Shown: positions 43,140 through 54,975 of the stretch, piece after piece
Layout: every line of letters starts with the position of its first letter
Position numbering within the stretch: the first letter of the stretch is position 1
From: Deinococcus multiflagellatus
Lineage (GTDB): Bacteria; Deinococcota; Deinococci; Deinococcales; Deinococcaceae
DNA length: 64,000 nucleotides
Direction of reading: 5' to 3'
Assembly (NCBI RefSeq): GCF_020166415.1
Contig: NZ_JAIQXV010000009.1
Span: 1-64,000, forward strand
Made by a program: the position numbers and the translations under genes
Notes under the pieces: generated by a model
The model's input: the letters and a program-made list of their open reading frames with translations, nothing else
Told to the model about the DNA's origin: nothing
Databases searched by the model: none

Positions 43140-44624
43140 ATGGTTCAAGCTGCTGTTTCTGCCCTGCTGGCGGCCCTGCATGAGCTGGTGCGGTTGGCGC
43201 TGCCACTGGGCGCGCTGCTGGGGGCGGCCCTGCTGGCCCTGTTGCTGCTGGGCCTGCTGGACCGTGAGCGGGCGCGCGCCGCACTGGCGGCGGCCCTGCG
43301 GGCCGGGCCCCAGATGACGGGCTGGCTGCTGCTGGCGCTGGCGCTTGCCGGAGCCACGCTGGCCACGGGTCTGACCCAGCGCGCGGTGGACCTGCGCCTG
43401 AGTGCCCAGCAAAGTGCCCGGTACGCCAACGCCGCCGACCCGGAAGGGGGCGAGACCGCGCAGCCGTCCCCAAGCGCGGCGCTGCTCGAAACGCGCACCT
43501 ACACCCGCAGCCTCTCGCTGCCGCCCGACGTGGTGGCGCGCATTGGGGTGGGCGACGAATGGACCCGGCTGCTGCCCTACCTGGGCGACGCCCCTGGCAG
43601 CGTGCAGGACCTGCAAGAAGGCTTCGTGCGGCGCGGCAACACACTGACCTACTCGCGCGCCGTCACCCTGCTGACCGAGCGCCCGGTGGACCTGGACCGC
43701 GCGGTGGTGCAGGCCGACCTGCGCTTCACCGATCCGGCGGGGGGGCGCGGCACCTACTACACGGCGGCATTTGGCGCGACCTACCGCTTCAGCAACCCCC
43801 TGGACACCCCCGCCACCATGCGCTTCACCTTTCCCCTGCCGCAGGGCAGCGGCACCCTGAGCGGCTTTGCCCTGGTGGTCAACGGCGTGCCGCTGCGCCC
43901 CGGCGCCCAGGACAGTGGCCAGAGCTGGGAAGGCGAGGTGCCCGCGCGCGGCAGCGTGACGGTGCAGGTGCGCTACCGCCACCAGGGCGCGCGCAGCTGG
44001 AGTTATGTGCTGAGCCGCCGCGAGGCCCTGCGCGACTTCGACCTGACCCTGAATGCGGACCGGCCCGCCAAGTTCCAGCGTTACGCCCTGTTCCCCACCA
44101 GCCAGACCCGCGCGGCCCTGGGCGGCCAGACCACCCTGCGCTGGCACCTGACCGACGCCATTACGGCGCAGGACGTGGCGGTGGTGTTTACCGGCGGCAA
44201 TCTGCGCGAAACGCTGCGCAAGGTGCATGTGGCCCAGGCGGTGGCCCTGAGCCTGAGCGCCCTGCTGGCCCTGGCCTGGGCCCAAAGCCGCCGCCGGCCC
44301 CTGCCGCCCCTGGCGCTGGCCGGCGCGCTGCTGGCCCTGGGCCTGGGCTTTACCCTGGGCGGGGTGCTGACCGCCTACCTCCCGCCGCTGCTGGCCGAGG
44401 CGCTGGGCGCCGCCGCCGGCCTGGGGCTGGCGCTGCTGGTGCTGCCAGGGGCCCCACTGCGCCGCTTGCTGCTGGCGCCGCTGGCACTGGGCGCCGCCCT
44501 GCCCCTGACCTTTCTGAGCGGGGGGCACGCCGGGCTGCTGCTGAGCCTGCTGGCAGTGGCGGCCCTGCTGGCCCTGAGCCGGGGCCGCTGGCGCACGCCC
44601 GGGCCCACAGCGTCTGCCGCTTAG
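43140..44624 (+). CDS. Large polytopic membrane protein, unknown
   Basis: 494 residues. Two hydrophobic segments at the N-terminus (about 15-40 and 57-80), a long outer domain (about 85-370, beta-rich with TYTRSLSLPP and ATMRFTFPLPQG), then five or six membrane helices to the end. This layout recalls CreD-type inner-membrane proteins, but no decisive motif is seen, so no symbol is given. GGAGG stands close before the ATG. It is divergent from the secreted FG-GAP-like protein and may act with it. Confidence 0.75.
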   Translation: MVQAAVSALLAALHELVRLALPLGALLGAALLALLLLGLLDRERARAALAAALRAGPQMTGWLLLALALAGATLATGLTQRAVDLRLSAQQSARYANAADPEGGETAQPSPSAALLETRTYTRSLSLPPDVVARIGVGDEWTRLLPYLGDAPGSVQDLQEGFVRRGNTLTYSRAVTLLTERPVDLDRAVVQADLRFTDPAGGRGTYYTAAFGATYRFSNPLDTPATMRFTFPLPQGSGTLSGFALVVNGVPLRPGAQDSGQSWEGEVPARGSVTVQVRYRHQGARSWSYVLSRREALRDFDLTLNADRPAKFQRYALFPTSQTRAALGGQTTLRWHLTDAITAQDVAVVFTGGNLRETLRKVHVAQAVALSLSALLALAWAQSRRRPLPPLALAGALLALGLGFTLGGVLTAYLPPLLAEALGAAAGLGLALLVLPGAPLRRLLLAPLALGAALPLTFLSGGHAGLLLSLLAVAALLALSRGRWRTPGPTASAA

Positions 44625-44681
44625 GGTGAACGGGGGGACCGGGGCCGCTGTCGCCCCAGGCCCCCCGCCCCCTTCAGCGCC

Positions 44682-45734
44682 TCAGCGGCTGGCCAGGGGG
44701 CTGTTCAGGATGCGGCGGGCCAGCAGGTACCGGGGGCCCCAGTAGCGGTCCGCGCGCAGGGTGTCCACAGTCACGCGGCCCTGGTAGCTGTTGGCACTCA
44801 CGAACTGGTCCTCACCCAGATAAATGCCCACGTGCGTCACCCGGCCCCGGCCCTCGGTGTCGAAAAACACCAGGTCGCCGGGCTGCAGGTCGTCCGGGTC
44901 CACCTCCTGCCCGGCCCTGGCCTGATCGGCGCTGGTGCGCGGCAGGCTGACCCCCAGAGGCGTAAAGACCTGCAGCACAAAGCCGCTGCAATCGGTGCCG
45001 CGCGGGGTGGTGCCGCCATACAGGTAGGGCGTGTTCAGCAGTGCCAGGGCAGCCTGCCGCCAGTCCGCGCTGGGGCCCAGGGGGCTGGGGGTTTCCGCCA
45101 AAGGGAGGGCCGGGGCCTGGCTGGTGGGCCGCCCGGGCTGCGGCATGGGGGCGCCGGGCTGCACCTGGGGCGCACTGGGCGCCGGGCCCCCCGGCACAAA
45201 GGGCGAGCCCTGCACGCCGGGGCGCGGCGCGGGTGCGGGGACGGACACTGGGGCGGCCGGGGCCGCGCTGGCCACAGCACTGGCCTGGGCCCCGGCCGGC
45301 AGCACCAGCACCTGCCCCGTGCGGACCACCGCGCCGCTGCTCAGGCCGTTGGCGGCCAGCAGGGCGTCCACGCTGACGCCGTAGCGCCGCGCCAGGGCAA
45401 ACAGGGTGTCGCCCGCCTGCACCGTGTGGGTGAGGGCGGGCGCGGCGGGCAGACCCTGCGCCTGCACGGCAGCTGGCCCCTGGGCGCGCAGTTTCAGCAC
45501 CTGCCCCACCTTCAGGTCTGGAGTGCTCAGGCCGTTCAGGGCCAGCAGGGCGTCCAGGGTGAGCCCGGCACGGCGCGCGAGACTGTAGGCGGTATCGCCC
45601 GCCTGTACGGTGACACTGGAGGCCACGCGCAGATCTGCAGGCGCGGCGGTCTGGGCTTTGCCCTGACCGAGCACAAGGGCGCCCACCAGCAGGGCGAGGC
45701 GCGCAGCGACAAGGGTGGGGGGGGTGTGGGTCAC
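44682..45734 (-). CDS. LysM-NlpC/P60 cell-wall hydrolase
   Basis: About 350 residues: a signal peptide, LysM 1 (VTVQAGDTAYSLARRAGL), LysM 2 (HTVQAGDTLFALARRYGV), a Pro-rich linker and an NlpC/P60 domain with catalytic Cys in GTDCSGFV and His in VTHVGIYLG. Such proteins cut peptide stems of peptidoglycan. Start: GTG at 45734 gives a good signal peptide; the frame stays open well upstream, so the exact start is uncertain. Confidence 0.88.
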   Translation of the reverse strand: MTHTPPTLVAARLALLVGALVLGQGKAQTAAPADLRVASSVTVQAGDTAYSLARRAGLTLDALLALNGLSTPDLKVGQVLKLRAQGPAAVQAQGLPAAPALTHTVQAGDTLFALARRYGVSVDALLAANGLSSGAVVRTGQVLVLPAGAQASAVASAAPAAPVSVPAPAPRPGVQGSPFVPGGPAPSAPQVQPGAPMPQPGRPTSQAPALPLAETPSPLGPSADWRQAALALLNTPYLYGGTTPRGTDCSGFVLQVFTPLGVSLPRTSADQARAGQEVDPDDLQPGDLVFFDTEGRGRVTHVGIYLGEDQFVSANSYQGRVTVDTLRADRYWGPRYLLARRILNSPLASR

Positions 45735-45784
45735 GGGATCACTCGGGGGGAAGGCAGGCAAGAGGCGGCCGCCATGAGACCAGC

Positions 45785-46116
45785 GTGAAGAAAACACCAG
45801 GGGTAGACCCGCGCACCGTAACACGGCGCCCGCTCCCCTGCAAGTGTGGGTGGCGCCTGGGCCACCCTCACGGCGCGCCCAACGGCTTTCTTTGCAACCA
45901 CTGCGGGGCCGGGCGCCCCAGACCCAACGATGAGCCTGGGCTGTGGGTGGGCCCATTCCCCGGCCTGCGTCCAGAGGGGCGGGACCCAGGGCGCGCCTTC
46001 TGTGCATTCCTGCGGGGAGCCAGGGCGAACGCCAGGCGTATGGTGGGCGGCGTGAAGCGCATGGGAAGGATTCCGCCGCCCCGCAGGGCCTGCCTGGCAG
46101 TGACCGCAGGCCCTGC

Positions 46117-46120
<4 letters not shown>
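45785..46120 (+). CDS. Candidate zinc-ribbon-like ORF overlapping the MFS gene
   Basis: A 111-codon frame whose first third contains CKCGWRLGHPHGAPNGFLC followed by NHC, i.e. a CxC and a CxxC pair 15 residues apart, as in small zinc ribbons. Its TGA overlaps the ATG of the MFS gene by the ATGA arrangement. The second half is Arg-rich and unconvincing, and third-position GC is lower than in neighbours. No ribosome-binding site is seen. Confidence 0.3.
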
Positions 46121-47397
<1,277 letters not shown>

Positions 47398-47432
47398 ACC
47401 CCGTGTAAGGAACGTGTTCAGGGGCACCCTGG

Positions 47433-47438
47433 TATCCT
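47433..47438 (+). promoter_or_regulatory. -10 box of the 53-residue gene
   Basis: TATCCT followed by GCGGCC and the ATG at 47445; leaderless layout. Confidence 0.55.
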
Positions 47439-47444
47439 GCGGCC

Positions 47445-47606
47445 ATGGCTTCAGACCGCAATCCTGACCAATCGCATGCGCGCATCACCTGGGCGCTGAT
47501 CGTGATTGCCCTGGGCGCGATCATCGGGATTGGCACCACCGCCGCGCTGCTGGCCCGCAAGGACCGGCCCCTGCCCGACGACCCGGACGCGCCTCTGTTT
47601 ATCTAA
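47445..47606 (+). CDS. 53-residue single-helix membrane protein
   Basis: A polar N-terminus (about 13 residues), one hydrophobic helix (about residues 14-37, WALIVIALGAIIGIGTTAAL) and an acidic, Pro-rich tail. The frame matches the high third-position GC of its surroundings, has its own leaderless promoter and is followed by a strong hairpin, so it is probably real. It may be exposed on either side of the membrane. Confidence 0.65.
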   Translation: MASDRNPDQSHARITWALIVIALGAIIGIGTTAALLARKDRPLPDDPDAPLFI

Positions 47607-47623
47607 CCCCGGCGCCACCCGCG

Positions 47624-47661
47624 CAGCCGCCGCTTCACACAGAGGGGTGAAGTGGCGGCTG
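47624..47661 (+). terminator. 14-bp hairpin behind the small membrane gene
   Basis: CAGCCGCCGCTTCA (47624-47637) pairs with TGAAGTGGCGGCTG (47648-47661) with one mismatch. The following 47662-47970 contains no gene that I can support. Confidence 0.7.
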
Positions 47662-47970
47662 GCCGTTGGGCTGGCCGCACGACTTTGCGGCGCCGGCCCA
47701 CCAGTGAAGCACGGTGCGGGTTGTCCAGCCCTTCCTGAAGCAAATCGCGGCAGAGCCTTGCGCGCCCTGCCGCCTCAGCACTGATGCCGCCAGACGCGCG
47801 CCTGCACGGGCACTGCGGCACTGACCACCAGCCCGATGGCTGACCCCAAGGCGGGCGTAGGAGGTGGCGGCGACCTGCGCTCTCCCCCGCTACGCGGGAT
47901 ACCCAACCGCTTTGAACGGCAGCATGAGCAGGCGGCCTTCTCAACAAGCGACTTCGTCAGGCGCCGCGCT

Positions 47971-48071
47971 TAGAGCGGTTGACCATAGAACCCCCTCACC
48001 CCTCGCTGCGCGAGGCCCTCTCCCACGAGGGGAGAGGGTCGAAACCCAACATCATCTTTATGTCAACTGCT

Positions 48072-48074
<3 letters not shown>
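47971..48074. repeat. MITE-like element with 13-bp terminal inverted repeats
   Basis: The ends TAGAGCGGTTGAC (left) and GTCAACTGCTCTA (right) are inverted repeats with one mismatch. Inside are two hairpins, CTCG/CGAG and CCCTCTCC/GGAGAGGG. The element is about 104 bp and its right end supplies the stop codon of the SLC13 transporter. It has no coding capacity. Confidence 0.6.
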
Positions 48075-49817
<1,743 letters not shown>

Positions 49818-49866
49818 CGCCCGGGCATCATGGCGGGTGCCGCCTGCCGGGCGCGTGAAGGCCAGT

Positions 49867-50958
49867 TCACCGGGCCTTGGGAGCTTCGCACGGCGCGGCG
49901 CCTGTGGCCAGTGCGCCCAGTGCCGCCGTGAGCACCGCCACCGCGCGGTCATACTCGGCCAGGGCAAGGTGCTCGTTGGGGGTGTGGTCCAGCGCGCTGT
50001 CGCCCGGGCCGTAGGCCAGCGTGGGCACCGGCCAGTGCGGGGCCACCACGTTCATGTCACTCGTGCCGGTCTTGACCTTGAACACGGGCGTGCCGCCCTG
50101 CGCGCGGATTGCCACGCGCAGGGCGCGGGTCAGGGCGTTGTCTTTGGGGTGGCGCACGGCGGTTTCGTGGCCCACGAAGGTCAGGGTCACCGTGTCCAGG
50201 TCCGCCAGGGCCTCACGGATGGCGGCCTCGGCGGCCTGTGGGGCCACGGCGGGCGGCAGGCGCAGGCCAAAGGTGCCCGCCGCGCGCTGGGTCAGGCCGT
50301 CGGTGCTGGCCTGCAGGTCCTGCACGGTGGCCTGCACCCCGCCGAACACGCCGCCCGGCTCGCCTGCCTGCGCGGCCCAGGCCCGCACCCGGAACCACGC
50401 TTCGGTCAGGTCGTCACCGGCGCTGCGGCCCTCGCCCGCCGTGTGGAAGTTCGGGCAGGTGGCCTGGGCCCTGACCACCAGCCGCCCCTTGTACCCCAGC
50501 GTCAGGCCTTCCCAGCCGCTGGGCTCGCCAATCAGCACGAGGTCCGGCTGCCAGCGGCGCGCGGCGTGGTGCGCGCCCCGGCTGCTGGGGGCCTCTTCTT
50601 CCGTGGCGCCAATCACCACGAAGCGTGCCCGCGTGAGGGCGGTTTCGGGCAGGGCCGCCACCGCCGCCATGAAGGCGCACAGCGGCCCCTTGGCGTCCAC
50701 GGCCCCGCGCCCGTACAGCACCCCCTCTTCCTCGCGCACTGGAATATCGCCCGGTACGGTGTCCATGTGGCCCAGCAGCACCACGGTCAAGGGGCCGTGG
50801 CCGCGCGCGCCCACGGCGTTGCCTGCCTCGTCGATATGGGCCTCAAATCCGCGCGCCGCCATCCAGCCCTGCAGATAGGCCGCCACCTCGGCCTCCTGCC
50901 CAGACACCGAGGGAATGGCAACGGCGCCGCGCAGCAACTCGCGCGCTTCAGTCCACAT
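49867..50958 (-). CDS. lysK: [LysW]-lysine/ornithine hydrolase, M20 family
   Basis: Releases lysine (or ornithine) from the carrier protein LysW in the alpha-aminoadipate route used by Thermus and Deinococcus. 363 residues. M20 zinc sites: [20 protein letters not shown], and [12 protein letters not shown] with the catalytic Glu; KTGTSDMN and HTPNEH complete the site. The short size and lack of a large M20 insert fit LysK. It overlaps the gene in front by 11 bp; the other lys genes are not in the window. Confidence 0.9.
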   Translation of the reverse strand: MWTEARELLRGAVAIPSVSGQEAEVAAYLQGWMAARGFEAHIDEAGNAVGARGHGPLTVVLLGHMDTVPGDIPVREEEGVLYGRGAVDAKGPLCAFMAAVAALPETALTRARFVVIGATEEEAPSSRGAHHAARRWQPDLVLIGEPSGWEGLTLGYKGRLVVRAQATCPNFHTAGEGRSAGDDLTEAWFRVRAWAAQAGEPGGVFGGVQATVQDLQASTDGLTQRAAGTFGLRLPPAVAPQAAEAAIREALADLDTVTLTFVGHETAVRHPKDNALTRALRVAIRAQGGTPVFKVKTGTSDMNVVAPHWPVPTLAYGPGDSALDHTPNEHLALAEYDRAVAVLTAALGALATGAAPCEAPKAR

Positions 50959-51919
50959 CGAGAAGCCCGGCCCCCTCCACCGAGGCGCGTGCCAGAGCCA
51001 CCAGCAGCCGCGCGAGGTCCGCCAGGGCCATCACCGCAATGGTGCCCACGCCGCCCGCCAGCAGGGTCCACAGCCCGGCCAGCGGCTCGCCGCCCTGAAA
51101 CTGGAAAAAGGCCAGGGCCAGCGCGCCCACGAACAGCACCGCGCCCAACAGGCGCAGGCGCCCGCTCAGCCCGGCCACTCCATCGGCCTGCCGGGCCAGG
51201 GTGGCGGCCGCGCCCGCCGACCCGCGCAGGGGCAGTCCGGCGGCCGGCGCGGCTGGGGCCGAGGTCGGAACCTCTGGACGCGCCTCGGGCCTTGAGGGGC
51301 TGAAGCCCGAGGACGAAATCACCACCGGGCTGGGCGCGGGGCGCTCGGGCTGGGGCGTGGCCGGCACCGGGTCGGGCCGGGTGACAGCGGGCGCCGCTTC
51401 GGGCACGGCCACCCGCGGCGCGGCGGCCGAACGGGGCTCGTCCTGCCGCTCGGGGCTGGCCTGAATGACCGTGCGCTCGGGTGGGACCGGGGTGGGCGCG
51501 GGGCGAACCGTGGCAGCAGGGGCGGCCGGAGCCGACGCAGGGCTGGGCGCCGGGGCAAAGGTTTTGGCCGTGCCCGTCTGGGGCAGCGGCGAACTGGGCT
51601 GCTCCTTGGCGCGGGCGGTGGCGTCACGCACCTGCCCAAAGAACTGCTGCACGCTGGCCGGGTCAAAGCCCAGCAGGCTGGCGGTCAGGGCGGTGCCGGC
51701 CGGCGTTTCCACCCGCAAGGTGCCTTCCTGGTCACTGTGAATGCGTGTCAGGTCGCGCAGGGTCACGCGCCGGGTGCCGCCGCTGTCCTGGTACAGCAGG
51801 GTCTGGGCGGTCAGGGCAAACAGGGCGTCGTCGCGCTCCAGCGCCGCCAGGGGGGTTTCATTCATACCGGTGGCCTGCAGGGCCTGCACGGCTCGCTCAC
51901 TCGGGGCACGCTGGGTCAT
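50948..51919 (-). CDS. Membrane protein with N-terminal bPH-like domain, unknown
   Basis: 323 residues: residues 20-90 look like a small bacterial PH-like or SHOCT-like domain ([34 protein letters not shown]), then a long Pro/Ala linker (about 100-235) and two membrane helices near the C-terminus. Function unknown. ATG at 51919 is preceded by GAGGAGGA at 3 nt. First gene of an operon with lysK and the SLC13 permease. Confidence 0.75.
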   Translation of the reverse strand: MTQRAPSERAVQALQATGMNETPLAALERDDALFALTAQTLLYQDSGGTRRVTLRDLTRIHSDQEGTLRVETPAGTALTASLLGFDPASVQQFFGQVRDATARAKEQPSSPLPQTGTAKTFAPAPSPASAPAAPAATVRPAPTPVPPERTVIQASPERQDEPRSAAAPRVAVPEAAPAVTRPDPVPATPQPERPAPSPVVISSSGFSPSRPEARPEVPTSAPAAPAAGLPLRGSAGAAATLARQADGVAGLSGRLRLLGAVLFVGALALAFFQFQGGEPLAGLWTLLAGGVGTIAVMALADLARLLVALARASVEGAGLLDVD

Positions 51920-52064
51920 GGGTCCTCCTCTTCGACCCGCCCAGCATACCTGCCGCTGCGGGCCGCGCCCAGCGCGCCTGAACCTCTGGTGAACGTGCCG
52001 GCCGTTGGCGGGCCGTAAAGAAAAAGCGGCTGCCCCTCTCACCCCCGGGCCGCACCGCGCGCGC

Positions 52065-52070
52065 CACACT
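52065..52070 (+). promoter_or_regulatory. -10 box of the acidic small protein
   Basis: CACACT, 5 nt before the ATG at 52076; no ribosome-binding site. Confidence 0.5.
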
Positions 52071-52075
52071 GCCCC

Positions 52076-52336
52076 ATGACAGGCGACAACCGCTACGGCG
52101 ACGCCCCCCTGGGCAAGAGCGTGGAAGAGATTGAGCAGGAGGGCGGCAACCTGATCAACGACCCCCGCCCCGGCGAGGCCCGGCGCGACGACGACCTCGC
52201 CGGGGTGGTGCCCGCCGTGGTGAACGGCACCACCAGCGCCGTGCCGGCTGTGGTGCGCCCCGGTGCTCTGGTGGAAGGCGGCAGCGGCGCCGATGACGGC
52301 CGCACCCGCGAGGGCCGCGACAGCAGCGAGGAGTAA
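52076..52336 (+). CDS. Small acidic hypothetical protein
   Basis: 86 residues, strongly acidic and Gly-rich with no membrane segment (GKSVEEIEQEGGNLIND...ends in DSSEE). It is probably disordered and soluble. No family recognised. It is divergent from the bPH-like operon and followed by repeat copy 4. Confidence 0.65.
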   Translation: MTGDNRYGDAPLGKSVEEIEQEGGNLINDPRPGEARRDDDLAGVVPAVVNGTTSAVPAVVRPGALVEGGSGADDGRTREGRDSSEE

Positions 52337-52344
52337 GGACCGCT

Positions 52345-52485
52345 CAGCCGGCTTCTGGCCGCACCCGAAGGGGCCCGCAGAGCGGCGGGGCAGAGATGGA
52401 AAAAGGGCGGACGTCCGGAAAGTGGAGGGGCGTCCAGCTCTTTTCTGCATGGTTCGGACATAGACGGCAGTCCGTATCCGTCAAG
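52345..52485 (-). repeat. Dispersed intergenic repeat, copy 4 (inverted, divergent)
   Basis: Inverted orientation. It keeps the core GCCCGCAGAGCGGCGGGGCAG and a CCGAAGGGGC segment, but the outer parts differ from the other copies. It lies between the acidic protein gene and comM. Confidence 0.6.
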
Positions 52486-52608
52486 GGCCTCGCTCAGCTG
52501 CAAAAGACTGCGCCTGCGGGTCGGGGGCCTGCAAATGCGGCAACACGCCACGCGCCCCCCTGCTAGCTTGCCCGGTGTGATCGTCTTCGCCCTTCCGAGG
52601 CCCGCCTG

Positions 52609-54114
52609 ATGCTGGCCCGCGCCCGCAGTGTGGCCCTGATTGGGGTGGATGCCGTCCCCGTTGAAGTCGAGGTGGATGTCTCGCCGGGCCTGCCCGCCTT
52701 CACGGTGGTGGGCCTCCCCGACCAGGCGGTGAGCGAGGCGCGCGAGCGGGTGCGTGCGGCGGTGCGCAATGCCGGGCTGCCGTTCCCGGCGGCGCGCATC
52801 ACGGTGAACCTCGCCCCGGCCGATCTGCGCAAGGAAGGCCCGCTGTACGACCTGCCCATTGCCCTGGGGCTGCTGGCCGCCCAGGAGCTGCTGCCCCAGG
52901 CCGCACTGGCCGGCACCCTGATCGCGGGCGAGCTGGCGCTGGACGGCAGCCTGCGCCCCATTGCCGGGGCGGTGAATCTGGCGCTGCTGGCCGCCAACGA
53001 GCAGGCCGAGGTGCTGCTGCCCGAAGGCAACGCCCCCGAGGCCGCGCTGATTGATGGCCTGCGGGTGTACGGCGCGCGCCACCTGGCCGACGCCGTGCGC
53101 CATTTCAGTGGCGAGGCCCCGCTGAACCTGACGCTGCCGCCCACGCCCCAGCGCACAGACACCGACCTGCTGGATCTGGCCGACCTGAAGGGACAGTCCG
53201 GGGCCCGCCGGGCGCTGGAAATTGCGGTGGCCGGTGGGCACAACCTGTTGCTGGTGGGCTCGCCGGGCAGTGGCAAGACCATGCTGGCCCGCCGCGCCCC
53301 AGGCCTGCTGCCGCCCCTCACCCGCGCCGAGGCCCTGGAGGTGACCCGAATTCACTCAGCCGCTGGGCTGCTGGGCACCCGGGGGCAACTGAACCTGAAC
53401 CCGCCCTACCGCGCGCCCCACCACACGGTGTCCGACGCCGGCCTGATCGGCGGGGGCAGCGTGCCGCGCCCAGGTGAAGTGAGCCTGGCCCACCGGGGCG
53501 TGCTGTTCCTCGATGAATTCCCCGAGTTCTCGCGCAAGGCGCTGGAGACCCTCCGGCAACCCCTGGAGGACGGCCACGTCACCATTAGCCGGGCGCGGGC
53601 CAGTGTGCAGTACCCGGCGCGCTTTCAACTGATCGGGGCCATGAACCCGTGCCCCTGCGGCCACCACGGCGACCCGGAAAAGGCCTGCGCCTGCACCCCT
53701 GCCGAACGCACCCGCTACGCCGCGCGCCTGAGTGGGCCGCTGCTCGACCGCCTGGACCTGCTGGTGCGCGTGCCCCGCCTGACGGTGGACGAACTGACCC
53801 GCGCGCCGGAACCCGAGCCTTCGGCCGCTGTGCGCGCCCGGGTGCAGGCCGCCCGCGAGCGCATGCAGGCGCGGCAGGGCGCACGCAACGCCGACCTGAA
53901 CGGGCAGGCACTGCGGCAGGCCGCCCCGCTGGGCAGCGGCCCTGAAGCCTTTGCCCGCGCCGCTGCCCGGCAACTGGGCCTGACCGGACGCGGCTTTGAC
54001 CGGGTGCTGCGGGTGGCGCGCACCGTGGCTGATCTGGCTGGCAGCGCCGACATCCGCGAGGCCCACCTGGCCGAGGCGGTGACCTACCGCCCACGCGATC
54101 TGGCCAGTGGGTAA
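52609..54114 (+). CDS. comM: ComM-like Mg-chelatase-family ATPase (YifB)
   Basis: 501 residues: an N-terminal Lon-like substrate domain, then the AAA+ core with Walker A GSPGSGKT at 217-224, Walker [12 protein letters not shown] and a Cys-rich zinc segment ([17 protein letters not shown]). ComM is a hexameric helicase that promotes branch migration during natural transformation; Deinococcus is naturally competent, so a role there is plausible but inferred. TAGCTT at 52563-52568 may be its -10 box. Confidence 0.94.
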   Translation: MLARARSVALIGVDAVPVEVEVDVSPGLPAFTVVGLPDQAVSEARERVRAAVRNAGLPFPAARITVNLAPADLRKEGPLYDLPIALGLLAAQELLPQAALAGTLIAGELALDGSLRPIAGAVNLALLAANEQAEVLLPEGNAPEAALIDGLRVYGARHLADAVRHFSGEAPLNLTLPPTPQRTDTDLLDLADLKGQSGARRALEIAVAGGHNLLLVGSPGSGKTMLARRAPGLLPPLTRAEALEVTRIHSAAGLLGTRGQLNLNPPYRAPHHTVSDAGLIGGGSVPRPGEVSLAHRGVLFLDEFPEFSRKALETLRQPLEDGHVTISRARASVQYPARFQLIGAMNPCPCGHHGDPEKACACTPAERTRYAARLSGPLLDRLDLLVRVPRLTVDELTRAPEPEPSAAVRARVQAARERMQARQGARNADLNGQALRQAAPLGSGPEAFARAAARQLGLTGRGFDRVLRVARTVADLAGSADIREAHLAEAVTYRPRDLASG

Positions 54115-54186
54115 AGAGTCGCCCAGCACGCAGTTGGTCAGCTGTCCTGCGCCTCGCGCGCCCTCGAAAAGCGGCGTGCAACGAAG

Positions 54187-54211
54187 AAGGCCCCTCACAA
54201 TGGGGGGCCTT
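54187..54211. terminator. Terminator between comM and tatA
   Basis: AAGGCCCC (54187-54194) pairs with GGGGCCTT (54204-54211); both convergent genes could use it. Confidence 0.75.
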
Positions 54212-54226
54212 TCACGGAGAGGAGCT

Positions 54227-54523
54227 TTAGCGCTGTTCGGGCTGGCTGGGTGCCGCTGCCGTGGGGGCCGCCACGCTCTGGGCCGAGACAGGCGCAGCGG
54301 GCTCTGGCGCGGCGACAGCGGCCGGGGCGATGGTCTGGGTGGGCCGGGCCGGGCCGTCGCGCATGCTGCCTTCAAACTCGTCTTTGAGGCCCTGGGTGCT
54401 GCGGCGGAATTCGCGCAGGCCCGCCCCCAGGCTCTTGCCCAGTTCTGGCAGCTTGCGCGGGCCAAACACCACCAGGGCCACCAGAAGAATCACGATCAGT
54501 TCAGCGGGTCCAATATTCGGCAT
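54227..54523 (-). CDS. tatA: Twin-arginine translocase subunit TatA
   Basis: 98 residues: one N-terminal membrane helix (MPNIGPAELIVILLVALVVFGPRKLPELGKSLG), the FGPRKLPELG hinge, an amphipathic helix and an Ala/Pro-rich tail. TatA multimers form the export path for folded proteins. ATG at 54523 has GGAG about 5 nt before it. No tatC gene is next to it. Confidence 0.93.
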   Translation of the reverse strand: MPNIGPAELIVILLVALVVFGPRKLPELGKSLGAGLREFRRSTQGLKDEFEGSMRDGPARPTQTIAPAAVAAPEPAAPVSAQSVAAPTAAAPSQPEQR

Positions 54524-54659
54524 GGGGCGTCTCCTTATCAACAGGCCGCGGCGCGGTCGGTGGGCTCAGTGTAGGCCGGCAAGTGAAAGCAAATGTCATC
54601 CCTGCGTGAGATTTATTCCAGAGTGTCCAGGCATGCGGGGAGGCTCAGACGGATGCCAG

Positions 54660-54787
54660 ATCATCCGTTCCAGCCCCTGCGCGTCGCTTCGGCGCCCCCA
54701 CGCCTCTGCGGCCCCGTCGTTTCTTCTCTGCGGGCCCCTTCGGTCGGGTCCGTTCTTTCATCACGGATGAACCGGAACCCTGATCGG
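54660..54787 (+). repeat. Dispersed intergenic repeat, copy 5
   Basis: Begins ATCATCCGTTCCAGCCCCTG, contains TTCTTCTCTGCGGGCCCCT and ends GGATGAACCGGAACCCTGAT. It lies between tatA and the rqkA-like kinase gene. The remaining parts of 54524-54967 show no gene. Confidence 0.8.
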
Positions 54788-54956
54788 CGGGCTATCGGCC
54801 CAGGCCTGTGCCGCCCCCCCTGGGTGTGGCCCACGCGGGCGACTGGACCCGTGCGGCCCGCTGCCCAGGCCATCGCCCCTCACGTGGAGACTGTTTAGGA
54901 GAGCACCAAACAGCCGCCACGCCCGGTCCAACCTCCTGTGTTCACGACTCGCATCG

Positions 54957-54975
54957 CTCGGTTGATCTCAAGATC
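54957..54975. repeat. 19-bp element shared with 41744-41762
   Basis: CTCGGTTGATCTCAAGATC; it contains the stop codon of the rqkA-like gene. Confidence 0.6.
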
